Below the pieces are notes generated by a model. That model did not search any database. It was not told the DNA's origin and saw only the letters and a program-made list of their open reading frames with translations. From Ginsengibacter hankyongi (GTDB taxonomy: Bacteria > Bacteroidota > Bacteroidia > Chitinophagales > Chitinophagaceae): a stretch of 64,000 nt of DNA. Shown here in pieces: positions 26,813 through 36,338 of the stretch. A program made the translations under genes and the position numbers. Location: positions 62,001-126,000 of the forward strand of contig NZ_VYQF01000001.1 in NCBI RefSeq assembly GCF_008710285.1, written 5' to 3'. Every line of letters starts with the position of its first letter. The stretch's first letter is position 1.

Positions 26813-27496
26813 CTATCTAATCCTGATTCCTGTATTTGTTTTCACCATGGTATTCATCTTTATAGCTGCTGGCCTTGGCTTAACCATGTGTGCCGTTGCT
26901 ACTCCGGATTTTACCGCGGCTGCGGAAGTTGCGCTTATTTTTTCACCTCCTTTCACCGCGGTTTTATTTACGTTGGCCGCTACCTTGGTCCCGCTTTCCA
27001 TTGTGGCATTGGTTTTCGCAATGACTACAGCTTTACCGTCATTTTTAACTTGCGTTCCCTCGCTTTTTAACCGGGCTGTAGATACCGTCGCGCCGTCATT
27101 TATAGACGCATTATTACTATAATTATTGTCCGCCGCCGACGCCTTCACGCTGGTATTTGAATGAGCGGAAGCGGAAACGCTATGATCTTTTGAAGCCATC
27201 TTTTCAGACTTTTGCTCTTTATCGTTAGCCTGCATCACCAGGTTTTGTTTTGCCTTGGCTGCTTCTTTGTTTTCTTCTTTTAATTCAGCATAGGATTTGC
27301 TCTCCGCTTTTGTGGCGGTGTGGGACTGAATACTGGTTGCAGCACTGGCGTTACCTGAAGTGTTCACCTTACTACCACTCTTGTTGCTTTGGAGGGTGGT
27401 ATTATCCTTAATGGCCTCGCTGCTTTTCACGGTGGTTTGCGCAAACATAGCAGCTGAAAATAATAATGCAGTCGAAATCAATAATGTCTTTTTCAT
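26813..27496 (-). CDS. Exported low-complexity Ala/Lys/Ser-rich protein
   Basis: A 227-residue protein with a signal peptide (MKKTLLISTALLFSAAMFAQ). The long mature part is rich in Ala, Lys, Ser, Asn and Thr and ends PAAIKMNTMVKTNTGIRIR; it is probably helical or disordered. The ATG at 27496 is preferred over the one at 27538, because the predicted -7 element (27532-27539) overlaps the latter. It is the first gene of the operon and therefore likely the most highly expressed. No family recognised; a periplasmic stress or surface role is conjecture. Confidence 0.75.
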   Translation of the reverse strand: MKKTLLISTALLFSAAMFAQTTVKSSEAIKDNTTLQSNKSGSKVNTSGNASAATSIQSHTATKAESKSYAELKEENKEAAKAKQNLVMQANDKEQKSEKMASKDHSVSASAHSNTSVKASAADNNYSNNASINDGATVSTARLKSEGTQVKNDGKAVVIAKTNATMESGTKVAANVNKTAVKGGEKISATSAAAVKSGVATAHMVKPRPAAIKMNTMVKTNTGIRIR

Positions 27497-27531
27497 AAAG
27501 TTTTTTTTAAGTGTAATAATTAATGACAAGA

Positions 27532-27572
27532 CAAACATAGAAACCGAAGATGAAGGGAAAATGAAAAATGAA
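27532..27572 (-). promoter_or_regulatory. Promoter of the second two-component operon with TTCAT repeats
   Basis: On the minus strand TATGTTTG (27539-27532) fits TAnnTTTG. Upstream lie TTCAT boxes ending at 27550, 27561 and 27568; the first two are 11 bases apart, the third is 7 away. The 11-base step suggests an OmpR-type regulator site, perhaps autoregulatory. The match is weaker than the CTAAT arrays elsewhere. Confidence 0.45.
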
Positions 27573-27775
27573 AATTCTTTTTTAGAATGATATTTTGCTC
27601 CTGGGGTTTAATAGTTAGGTTTTCGAACGTCGTTACTGACTTGTAACAGTTTCTTATTGGTAAAAAACGCCTCCATGTTAGGTGAGACGACTCCTATTCA
27701 GGAAAACAGCAACGTGATTACAAAAAAATATGACCACTTTTCAAAATATAATTTCTATTTCTTTCATGAAACGGG

Positions 27776-30304
27776 TCAATTAACTTCTTCCATAATTCTT
27801 ACCGGTCCCATCAATCCTGATGAAACTAGCGGTGATTCTCTTGTAAAATAATTCCAGGTGGTAAAACAGTATCTACCCTTTGCTGGACGGGGTTGCTTTT
27901 TAAGAAACCAATCGGGGAATTCCTTTAACGAGTAGCCACCGCCAAGATAGCCTGGAACAAACTCACAATCTGACGGCTGTTGCTCATCTCCTATTAACCT
28001 GTTGGCCCAAACATTCGTTACTTCAATCTTTAAATAATTGTTCCCTTGTCTCAGCAAACCTGCAGGAATTTTTACTTTCCATGGAGCAGTCCATATTACG
28101 CCAAGGTCTTCATTATTTATGTACACTCTTGCAATATGTTTTACGGTACCCAAATCAAGATATAATAGCTGCTTATTCTTAATTGCATCAGCGGAGACAC
28201 TAACTGTTTTTTTATAAACTGCAGTACCACTAAAATATTTTATTCCGGGATCTTCACTTGTTGTCCAATCTTTAAGTGAAGGAAAGATTACAGGTTTTGC
28301 AGGGCCACCCCATGCCGGATCAAATTGAACCACCCATTCGCCATTTAACTTTGTCAATTCTTTCCATGAAGGGAAATTTCTTGTGTTGCTTTTTACATTT
28401 ATTATAACATTCTTACGGAATACGATAAAGAAGCTTTGAGCCGTATCGAAATTCAATGGGATAGAAATATTTCCATTCTCATATTTAAAATCGGGAAGGT
28501 ATCGCATAGCTGCCGTTACCGGATCCCAAATTTCCGGTTGCCTCCCAGATACTTTAAAAGTGCAATTTGCATCGCCTGCATTTCGCGATACATTCGCGAC
28601 AAAATAAATATCTGTATTACCGCTATGGCGATGTATGTATTTCAAATTGATATTGCCGTGAATATCTGCTGCAACAAAATCCCCGCTATCAGCTTTAGCG
28701 ATTGTTCCCCATTGCAATAATGCCTGGCAACGCTGCCAATACAATACCATTGCTCTGGCCGGTTTCCACCAGGTTTGTGTACGATCAAAATGAGTTCCCC
28801 ATCTTCCCATTGTTGCACCAGGCTTATATCGATCATCAAAAGCCTGTTCAACAAAACGGTGCAATACCAACCGGTTTACACCGGCGCAGAAAGCCTCGTC
28901 ACCAATGGGTTTCAGCCATGCGGGTGTTTCATCCCATTTACTATCTGCCGGGTCGCCGGTAAACGCTTCAGCTTCAATAATATTTTGTCCTGACTTTCTT
29001 AAAGCAGCAACAGTAGATTCTAATTCATAGGGAGAATATCGTCCTCCATGCGTCCAGAACTCCGTCATAACACGGGGTATCAAAGGCATAATTTCGTCCT
29101 GCCTCCACGGACCGCCGTAAGGTTCACATAAGAAAGTAAGATTTGCGGCTTTTAGCTTTTCCGATATTATTTTAAAATAGACGTCGCGGTAAAGGTCTTC
29201 AATCGTTGCCTGAAAATCATTTTTGAATTTTAATGAATCCTGTTTGTTCCCCATCGTTCGACCTGCAAATGTGGGCAGGTAAGCCAACAGGTCGTATCCC
29301 CGTCTTTTTAAAAACTCTTCCCGCATTTTCGGTGTCCAGTCAGGAGTACCTGCTTCATAACTATCAAAATGAACATGTGTGAAACCAGTCCCAATTAAAT
29401 CACCAAGATGTTTTTGTATCTCGCTTATTATATGATCCATATGGAAGGTGACCGCCTCTTCACTCATCTTATCGCATTCCAATCCTGTAGCTTTCCATTG
29501 TGCAGGCTGAATTAAAGTTCCTGATGTGGTATGTCCAAAACGGTAAATAATCCATTCGCCTGATGGCGCATCCCAATCTAGCGTTCCGTCGGGCAACATC
29601 TTGCCTGTTAAATTAATTACACTATCTGTTGCAACTATTCCATTTGCCGGTAATGCCAATACTGCCACATCTTTATAATAAGTTTTCCTTGCCTCAATTT
29701 CCGGGATGTCCACTGAGTCGCTGTTTCCATCATAAATGGGATAGGGTGTATGTCCACGCAGGTCTACCGTCGGCCGTTTTAAAAGTATATGCAAACTTCG
29801 GTTACCCGTAACCGTGTCAAGAGACCAGCAAAGCTCCTGCATAGAAAGTTCAGGTGTGATCCAAACACCACCACTTGCCTCATAACCGGCACCGTTATAC
29901 ATGCCGAAATCCATACCAAGTCGTTTGGATTCCTGCGCTGCAAATCGAACTAGCTGCCACCAGGGTTCCGTCCAAGAAATAATTTCAGGTGTGGGACTTT
30001 TTCCGATGACTCCTGCCCATGGAGTTGTAATATCAGCAAGGCTAAACATCGTTGTCCGGTTGAAGCCTTCATCCTTTAATGCCTCCAGATCTTTTGTAAT
30101 TCCTTCTTTACTGATGTTGCAACCCATCCACATCCATAAAACACCAGGCTTCGCACTTTCAGGAGGATTGATGAAATCTTTTGCAGGGTCATCTTCTTTT
30201 TCAGAGTGGTTTACAACTTGTATTTTAGTCGTTTGGGATTGTGTTTTCGCAGAAAAGGTAATGATGAATAAAGAGAGACTAAATGAAAGAAATGTTATTT
30301 TCAA
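27776..30304 (-). CDS. GH106-type alpha-L-rhamnosidase
   Basis: A large exported glycoside hydrolase (842 residues from the chosen start) with the GH106 opening FINPPESAKPGVLWMWMGCNIS and the repeated (beta/alpha) segments GFNRTTMFSLADI, MDFGMYNGAGYEASGG and GFTHVHFDSYEAGTPDW. C-terminal beta-sandwich regions end with a GH2-like jelly-roll (YINNEDLGVIWTAPWKV). GH106 enzymes remove terminal alpha-L-rhamnose, often from rhamnogalacturonan. There is no ATG before the fold. I choose TTG at 30304 because it gives a good signal peptide (MKITFLSFSLSLFIITFSA); the frame opens at another TTG at 30376. It is divergent from a GH78 rhamnosidase. Confidence 0.88.
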   Translation of the reverse strand: MKITFLSFSLSLFIITFSAKTQSQTTKIQVVNHSEKEDDPAKDFINPPESAKPGVLWMWMGCNISKEGITKDLEALKDEGFNRTTMFSLADITTPWAGVIGKSPTPEIISWTEPWWQLVRFAAQESKRLGMDFGMYNGAGYEASGGVWITPELSMQELCWSLDTVTGNRSLHILLKRPTVDLRGHTPYPIYDGNSDSVDIPEIEARKTYYKDVAVLALPANGIVATDSVINLTGKMLPDGTLDWDAPSGEWIIYRFGHTTSGTLIQPAQWKATGLECDKMSEEAVTFHMDHIISEIQKHLGDLIGTGFTHVHFDSYEAGTPDWTPKMREEFLKRRGYDLLAYLPTFAGRTMGNKQDSLKFKNDFQATIEDLYRDVYFKIISEKLKAANLTFLCEPYGGPWRQDEIMPLIPRVMTEFWTHGGRYSPYELESTVAALRKSGQNIIEAEAFTGDPADSKWDETPAWLKPIGDEAFCAGVNRLVLHRFVEQAFDDRYKPGATMGRWGTHFDRTQTWWKPARAMVLYWQRCQALLQWGTIAKADSGDFVAADIHGNINLKYIHRHSGNTDIYFVANVSRNAGDANCTFKVSGRQPEIWDPVTAAMRYLPDFKYENGNISIPLNFDTAQSFFIVFRKNVIINVKSNTRNFPSWKELTKLNGEWVVQFDPAWGGPAKPVIFPSLKDWTTSEDPGIKYFSGTAVYKKTVSVSADAIKNKQLLYLDLGTVKHIARVYINNEDLGVIWTAPWKVKIPAGLLRQGNNYLKIEVTNVWANRLIGDEQQPSDCEFVPGYLGGGYSLKEFPDWFLKKQPRPAKGRYCFTTWNYFTRESPLVSSGLMGPVRIMEEVN

Positions 30305-30449
30305 TGTTGCTATTTTGTATTTATTAATTGAATCAAAAAACAGCCTGTTCCTTCGCGATAAAATATACAGTTGCAATTTAATTGTGTTGTAAGTTTGAAT
30401 TGCATTATACTTTAACCGAAGATTTTACAAACGTAATTTTTTTTAGCTA

Positions 30450-33209
30450 TTGAATAAGAATATTCTTTTCATTTTACTGCTGCTACAGGTTATAAACACA
30501 CAAGCACAAATTTCTGTGGAGAGATTATTATGCGACTACCAGGAAAATCCAATTGGAATAGATAATAAAAGACCGTCGCTGAGCTGGCAACTTCAATCTT
30601 CTCAAAGGTTTGTACAGCAAACTGCTTACAGAATATTGATTGCTGATGATTCCTCATTGCTTCAGAAGAATGAAGGCAATATATGGGACACAAAAAAACT
30701 ATTATCGCGACAATCATTATATATCCGGTTTGCAGGTCAAAAATTATTGCCGGTAAAAAATTATTACTGGAAGGTGATGGTGTGGGACAACCGTGGGAAT
30801 GTTTCTTCCTGGAGCCACATGGCCAAATGGCAAATGGGTTTGTTGTCAACAGGTGATTGGAAGGATGCAAAATGGATCGGGTACAATAAACTCCCCGACT
30901 CACTGCGGCTGGTGCCTGCAATTGATAATGCCGGCGATAAAAGATGGACGGAAGGCGCAGACACTCTGCCGCTGTTAAGAAAAGAGTTTACCATAAACAA
31001 GCAAATAAAAAAAGCAACTGTGTTTATAACAGGCCTAGGACAATTTGAAATGTGCCTGAATGGAAAAAAAGTTGGCGATCATTTTTTAGATCCGGGATGG
31101 ACGAAATTTGATCAACAGGTTTTATATGTAACCTTTGATGTAACCAGTAAATTACGGCAAGGAGTAAACGCTATTGGTGTTATGTTGGGCAATGGATTTT
31201 ACTATATGCCCGGAGAGAGATATCATAAGTTGAAAGGCGCTTATGGTTATCCTAAAATTATTTGCAGGTTAATAATTGCCTTTGCTGATGGCAGCGAACA
31301 AAATATTATCAGCGATCAAAGTTGGAAAGCATGCCCCGGTCCGGTTACTTTCTCAAGTATTTATGGTGGTGAAGACTACAATGCAACCTTGGAACAAAAA
31401 GGATGGAATGAGCCGGGATTCAATGATAACTCATGGCGACAAGCAATTATCGTTAATAGTCCGGAAAATTTGGAAGCACAATCAGCATATCCATTGAAAA
31501 TAATGGATGAATTTAGGGTTCAAAAAATTACAGAACCCAAGCCCGGTACGTGGGTTTACGACATGGGCCAAAACGCATCGGCTATTCCGCTGATTAAGGT
31601 TGAAGGTAAAAGAGGTGACGTAGTCAAAATTATCCCGGCAGAATTATTAGATGATAGCGGCCTTGTAATGCAGACTCCCGTTGGTACTCCCGTCTATTTT
31701 AAGTACACGCTCAAAGGTGATGGCGTTGAAACGTGGCACCCTCAATTTATGTATTATGGTTTTCGATATATCCAGTTGGAAGGGGGCGTACCAGAAAATA
31801 AAACAAATAAAAATGAAGTGCCCGTGATAAGAGAACTAACGAGCCTCCATACCCGAAACAGTGCCCCTACTATTGGACGCTTTACCTGTTCCAATGAATT
31901 ATTCAACAGAATTTTTAAGTTGATCGGTTGGGCCATCAAAAGCAATACCGCAAGCATTTTTACAGATTGTCCGCATCGCGAAAAATTGGGTTGGCTGGAG
32001 GAAGCTCACCTGGTTGGTAGCTCCATTCGATATAATTATGACATTGCAACTTTATGTCGCAAAGTGGTAAGAGATATGATGCATTCGCAAACAGTAGATG
32101 GATTGATACCGGATATAGCACCGGAGTATGTGACATTTGCAGGAGGCTTTCGTGATTCCCCTGAATGGGGAAGCAGCGGAATTATTTTGCCATATTATCT
32201 GTACCAATGGTACGGCGATAAACAAATATTGGAAGAAAGCTATAGCATGATGAAGCGCTACGCGGCTTATCTCGAAAAGAAATCAAAAAGTCATCTCCTT
32301 TATTTTGGTCTCGGCGATTGGTACGATATAGGACCTAATAATTTAGGGCCATCGCAACTAACACCCGAAGGTATGACCAGTACGGCTTACTATTATTATG
32401 ACCTGACAATCCTTTCAAAAGTAGCCGTCCTTTTGCATAAAAATGAAGATGCAAAATTCTATGAGGCATTAAGTGAACAGGTTAAAAAAGCCTATAACGA
32501 TACATTCTTTAATAAACAAACAAAGCAGTATGGCGCCGGCAGCCAAACTGCTAATGCCATATCACTTTATATGGGCCTTGCAAATGTGGCTGATAAGAAA
32601 AAAATAATTGATAATATTATAGAAGACATCCGTAAACATAACAACGGCGTTACTTCCGGCGATATAGGATTCCGGTATCTGTTACAGGTGCTGGACGAAG
32701 CTGGCCGCTCTGATGTAATATTTGATATGAACAGCCGCGCAGATGTTCCGGGCTACGGGTACCAGTTAGCCCAGGGAGCAACATCGCTTACAGAATCGTG
32801 GCAGGGCAACAGGATATCATCAAATAATCATTTTATGCTGGGGCATTTAATGGAATGGTTTTACAGCGGGCTTGGCGGAATTAAACAAGCAAAGAATACG
32901 AAAGCATTCAGCCACATTATCATTCGCCCTGAAGTGGTTGGTGACATTACTTTTTCCAAAGTAAGTTTTTTATCACCTTTTGGAATGATTACAAATAACT
33001 GGGAAAAGAAAAAAGGACTATTTACAATGAATACAAAAATTCCGGTTAACACAACCGCCATAATTTATCTGCCTGCAACTATTGGTAAATCAATAACTGA
33101 AAATGGCAAACCCATATTGAACCGCAATGACATAAAGTTTCTCGGATTTGAAGAAGGAAAGGCACTATTAAAGGTTGGTTCCGGAAGTTATTTATTTATT
33201 GTTAAGTAA
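30450..33209 (+). CDS. GH78 alpha-L-rhamnosidase
   Basis: A 919-residue exported enzyme with the full Bac_rhamnosid architecture: an N-terminal beta domain (PIGIDNKRPSLSWQL), a carbohydrate-binding jelly-roll with FEMCLNGKKVGDHFLDPGWT, the concanavalin-like domain, and the (alpha/alpha)6 catalytic barrel with FTDCPHREKLGWLEEAH and SPEWGSSGIILPYYLYQWYGD, then a C-terminal beta domain. The start is TTG at 30450; an in-frame TAG lies two codons upstream and no ATG precedes the signal peptide (NILFILLLLQVINTQAQ), so TTG is forced. It probably acts with the divergent GH106 on rhamnose-capped oligosaccharides. Confidence 0.93.
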   Translation: MNKNILFILLLLQVINTQAQISVERLLCDYQENPIGIDNKRPSLSWQLQSSQRFVQQTAYRILIADDSSLLQKNEGNIWDTKKLLSRQSLYIRFAGQKLLPVKNYYWKVMVWDNRGNVSSWSHMAKWQMGLLSTGDWKDAKWIGYNKLPDSLRLVPAIDNAGDKRWTEGADTLPLLRKEFTINKQIKKATVFITGLGQFEMCLNGKKVGDHFLDPGWTKFDQQVLYVTFDVTSKLRQGVNAIGVMLGNGFYYMPGERYHKLKGAYGYPKIICRLIIAFADGSEQNIISDQSWKACPGPVTFSSIYGGEDYNATLEQKGWNEPGFNDNSWRQAIIVNSPENLEAQSAYPLKIMDEFRVQKITEPKPGTWVYDMGQNASAIPLIKVEGKRGDVVKIIPAELLDDSGLVMQTPVGTPVYFKYTLKGDGVETWHPQFMYYGFRYIQLEGGVPENKTNKNEVPVIRELTSLHTRNSAPTIGRFTCSNELFNRIFKLIGWAIKSNTASIFTDCPHREKLGWLEEAHLVGSSIRYNYDIATLCRKVVRDMMHSQTVDGLIPDIAPEYVTFAGGFRDSPEWGSSGIILPYYLYQWYGDKQILEESYSMMKRYAAYLEKKSKSHLLYFGLGDWYDIGPNNLGPSQLTPEGMTSTAYYYYDLTILSKVAVLLHKNEDAKFYEALSEQVKKAYNDTFFNKQTKQYGAGSQTANAISLYMGLANVADKKKIIDNIIEDIRKHNNGVTSGDIGFRYLLQVLDEAGRSDVIFDMNSRADVPGYGYQLAQGATSLTESWQGNRISSNNHFMLGHLMEWFYSGLGGIKQAKNTKAFSHIIIRPEVVGDITFSKVSFLSPFGMITNNWEKKKGLFTMNTKIPVNTTAIIYLPATIGKSITENGKPILNRNDIKFLGFEEGKALLKVGSGSYLFIVK

Positions 33210-33466
33210 TATGATAATATATAACCGCCCGCTTGTTTAAGATTTGTCGCATAGTCTTTCACGTTAGCCGCATTAATATACTTCTTTCTATTTCCAGGTT
33301 TGCCGGGTAATATAAGACAGGCAGGTCCTGGGGTAACCCTCAGATCATCATCAACTGAAAAATCATAAATAAATTATCGTAGTTGAAAATAATTCTCTTC
33401 TTTTGTCAAGACATTGATGTTATTGTTGCTACAGAAAAAGTACTGCATAAACCTTTAATTTGTATA

Positions 33467-35245
33467 ATGAATCCAAGAATATGTATTGCTATTTTATTAA
33501 TAGCAACTTTTCAATTTTGTTTTTCACAAAATAAAACCGCGTATATAACCTGGAACCCTGCCGATGATAGCGTTCAGGTATTGGAAGGACAGGCATGGTC
33601 CCATGAGGTGAAAGATTTTTATGATCGCCTGCCCGCAAGGGCTGAGCAGTCCGTTCGTGAGCCCCTGTGGAAACTCTCAAAAAACAGCGCTGGCTTGCAA
33701 ATTCGTTTTCAAACCAATGCCAGTGAACTCATCATCAAATACCAGGTAACAGGTATATTGCAAATGCCGCACATGCCTGCCACGGGTGTGAGTGGAATAG
33801 ATTTGTATTCAAAAACAATTGATGGCGCATGGCTTTGGGCAGCGGGAAGATATTCATTCGGAGATACAATTACTTATCATTTCACAAACCTCCTGCCTAA
33901 CGACCAGCATGTAAGTAACAGGGAATATACTTTGTATTTGCCTTTGTATAATTCAGTAAAATGGATGGAGATATCGGTTCCAAAGGAAGCTTCGTTTAAA
34001 CCATTGCCCGTTCGTGCCGATAAACCCATCGTTGTGTATGGAACGTCGATTGCGCAAGGTGGTTGCGCTTCCAGGCCCGGGCTCGCATGGACTAATATTT
34101 TAGGAAGGAAATTAGACAGACCCGTTATCAACCTTGCCTTTTCAGGCAATGGAAAATTGGAAAAAGAATTGATAGACCTGTTATCAGAAATCGATGCCAA
34201 AATGTATGTACTGGATTGTTTGCCCAATCTTACTTCACCTGATTATTATGCAACAGGCGAACTCAGGAAAAGAATTGTGAGTTCCGTCACTGAACTTCAA
34301 AGGAAGAGGCCACATACTCCGATTCTTCTTACAGATCATGATGGATACACCGACGGAGACATGAACCCTGTGAGAAAAAACGAATATGTTTCAACCAACA
34401 AAGTTTTGAGAGAAACTTTTGATTCATTAATTGCGGCAGGGGTAAAGAATATATTCCGGTTGTCTAAAGAAGCCATCAACCAGGATATTGAATCCACCGT
34501 AGATGGAACTCATCCCAATGATATCGGTATGATGCATTATGCAGACGCTTATGAAAAAGAGATAAAGAACATTCTGGGAGAAACCGAAGGGTCCGTTTCA
34601 ACAACGATCCCTGTTACCCAACGACGGGATGCCAACAGTTATGATTGGGAAACAAGGCACCGTGAAGTGATGCAGTATAACAAACTGCATCCGCCAAGAC
34701 TTATTTTAATTGGCAACTCTATAACTCATTATTGGGGCGGCCAACCTGCGGAACCAAGGCATAACGGCAGCGCTTCATGGGAGCAGTATTTTACTCCCCG
34801 AATAACAACTAACATGGGCTTTGGATGGGATAGAATTGAAAACGTTTTATGGCGGGTATATCATGGTGAACTGGATAGTATCGCCCCGAAACAAATTGTA
34901 CTGATGATAGGCACAAACAACCTGCAATTGAATACAAATAAGGAAATAGCAACAGGATTACAATTTTTAATAAAAGTGATCAGGGCAAAGGAACCTAATG
35001 CTCATATATTAATGATGGGGATTTTTCCGCGAAGGAATATGGAAGATAGGGTTGTGAGGCTAAATAAAATGCTGGCTAACGTAGCCGCACAATCGAAAAT
35101 AAATTACGCCGATGCCGGAAACCTTCTTGTTAAGAAAGATGGAAAAATTGATGAGTCGCTTTTTTTAGACGGATTACATCCTAATGCAGTTGGCTATGGG
35201 AAGCTGGGTTTTTTTATAACTGCTCATTTGGATAAGATGAAATGA
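33467..35245 (+). CDS. Tandem two-domain SGNH hydrolase (putative carbohydrate esterase)
   Basis: A 592-residue exported protein with two complete SGNH hydrolase domains. After the signal peptide (MNPRICIAILLIATFQFCFSQ, read in parts) and a beta-sandwich of about 130 residues, domain 1 shows the nucleophile block VYGTSIAQGG and the acid/His block VDGTHPNDIG. Domain 2 (from about residue 415) shows LIGNSITHYWGG, the GTNN block and LDGLHPNAVG. Both catalytic Ser-Asp-His sets appear intact, which implies two ester cleavages in one chain. The ATG at 33467 begins the signal peptide; the frame opens earlier at TTG. It likely removes acetyl groups that block the rhamnosidases encoded upstream. Confidence 0.9.
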   Translation: MNPRICIAILLIATFQFCFSQNKTAYITWNPADDSVQVLEGQAWSHEVKDFYDRLPARAEQSVREPLWKLSKNSAGLQIRFQTNASELIIKYQVTGILQMPHMPATGVSGIDLYSKTIDGAWLWAAGRYSFGDTITYHFTNLLPNDQHVSNREYTLYLPLYNSVKWMEISVPKEASFKPLPVRADKPIVVYGTSIAQGGCASRPGLAWTNILGRKLDRPVINLAFSGNGKLEKELIDLLSEIDAKMYVLDCLPNLTSPDYYATGELRKRIVSSVTELQRKRPHTPILLTDHDGYTDGDMNPVRKNEYVSTNKVLRETFDSLIAAGVKNIFRLSKEAINQDIESTVDGTHPNDIGMMHYADAYEKEIKNILGETEGSVSTTIPVTQRRDANSYDWETRHREVMQYNKLHPPRLILIGNSITHYWGGQPAEPRHNGSASWEQYFTPRITTNMGFGWDRIENVLWRVYHGELDSIAPKQIVLMIGTNNLQLNTNKEIATGLQFLIKVIRAKEPNAHILMMGIFPRRNMEDRVVRLNKMLANVAAQSKINYADAGNLLVKKDGKIDESLFLDGLHPNAVGYGKLGFFITAHLDKMK

Positions 35246-35304
35246 AATTGTTCTCTCTTTTAATTAACATGCTAAAGAAATAATAACCGATAAATAAATT
35301 AATA

Positions 35305-35997
35305 ATGAAAAGAAATCTATTTTTTTGCCTGCTGCTACCGGCTGTAGCTTTTATTTCATGCACTGCATCCAAAAGCTCTGTGCTAAACCAGCTGTCAAAA
35401 AAGGAAAAGAAACAACGCTACACTTTATTATTCGATGGCAAAACGATGGATCAATGGACCGGCAATACTCAAAGTTATGTCCCTGAAGATGGCACCATAA
35501 CCATACACCCTGAAAAAGGTAGTGGAGGAAATGTTTACACCAAACAGGAATACAGCGATTTTGATTTTCGTTTTGAATTTAAGCTTACGCCGGGAGCAAA
35601 TAATGGAGTGGGCATCAGGGCTCCCTTAGAAGGCGATGCAGCATATGTAGGAATGGAGATACAGGTACTCGATAATACAGCTGATGTATATAAGGATCTC
35701 CATCCCTATCAATATCACGGCTCTATTTATGGTGTTGTTCCGGCAAAACGAGGTTATTTAAAACCTGTTGGGGAATGGAACTACGAAGAAATAATTGCAA
35801 AGGGACCAAAAATTAAAGTGATATTAAATGGTACCGTTATTACTGATGTGGATATCACCAATGCCAGGGAAAATGGAACCATGGATGGAAAACAGCATCC
35901 TGGTTTGAAACGCGATAAAGGGCATATCGGTTTCCTGGGACATGGCTCGGTAGTACAGTTTAGAAACATCCGGGTAAAAGATTTATCGGTACACTAA
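35305..35997 (+). CDS. DUF1080 (3-keto-disaccharide hydrolase-like) lipoprotein
   Basis: A 230-residue protein with a lipoprotein signal (lipobox Cys at about residue 19, FISC-TA). One LamG/concanavalin-like DUF1080 domain follows: LFDGKTMDQWTGN, VYTKQEYSDFDFRFEFKL, NNGVGIRAP, and the C-terminal HIGFLGHGSVVQFRNIRVK. Family members include hydrolases of 3-keto-glycosides, paired with 3-dehydrogenases, and some act only as binding proteins. It follows the SGNH gene by 59 bases and completes the rhamnosidase group. Confidence 0.9.
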   Translation: MKRNLFFCLLLPAVAFISCTASKSSVLNQLSKKEKKQRYTLLFDGKTMDQWTGNTQSYVPEDGTITIHPEKGSGGNVYTKQEYSDFDFRFEFKLTPGANNGVGIRAPLEGDAAYVGMEIQVLDNTADVYKDLHPYQYHGSIYGVVPAKRGYLKPVGEWNYEEIIAKGPKIKVILNGTVITDVDITNARENGTMDGKQHPGLKRDKGHIGFLGHGSVVQFRNIRVKDLSVH

Positions 35998-36006
35998 TAT
36001 ACCAGA

Positions 36007-36153
36007 CTATTTGAAAATATTACATTTAATTAGGCAGGTGAACTTGTTTTCTGTTGATTTACTTATTGTTACCGGGTGATCCTCCCCGATGAGTTCATCC
36101 AGTGAAGGAGGGAGAAGTATGCCCTGTTGTTGATGGTAGGCTTTGAAAGCCAC
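36007..36153 (-). pseudogene. N-terminal fragment of an IS1182-like transposase
   Basis: A 48-residue frame, opening at GTG, reads VAFKAYHQQQGILLPPSLDELIGEDHPV in parts. This is the characteristic N-terminus of IS1182/IS1181-type DDE transposases. The similarity then ends within a few residues and the frame stops ten bases after the DUF1080 gene's stop codon. The remaining 400 or so residues of the transposase are missing. It is an insertion-sequence remnant. Confidence 0.65.
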
Positions 36154-36276
36154 ACTCAGTATGCGTTTTTACATATAACTAAGTTAACAATAACATACGC
36201 TCCTATGTAAAGCGGTTCTAAGAGAGGCTGACATTTAATAAAGTTACTACATAATATGTTTTTAAAACGATGTGGA

Positions 36277-36338
36277 TTTGAATGATTGTAATTGGGTGCA
36301 GCTGAGTTATGTTATAAAAGCTGATACAATCATTCAAA
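36277..36338. repeat. Perfect 14-base inverted repeat around a 34-base spacer
   Basis: TTTGAATGATTGTA at 36277-36290 is matched by its exact reverse complement at 36325-36338. Inside, CAGCT and AGCTG form a second, smaller pair, so a long cruciform or RNA hairpin is possible. It lies in the gene-free region beside the transposase fragment and may be an element end, a miniature transposable element or a bidirectional terminator. Confidence 0.7.

Noticed and set aside
30490-30921. 143-codon minus-strand frame inside the GH78 gene
   Set aside because: It is antisense to a conserved rhamnosidase and has an unlikely composition.
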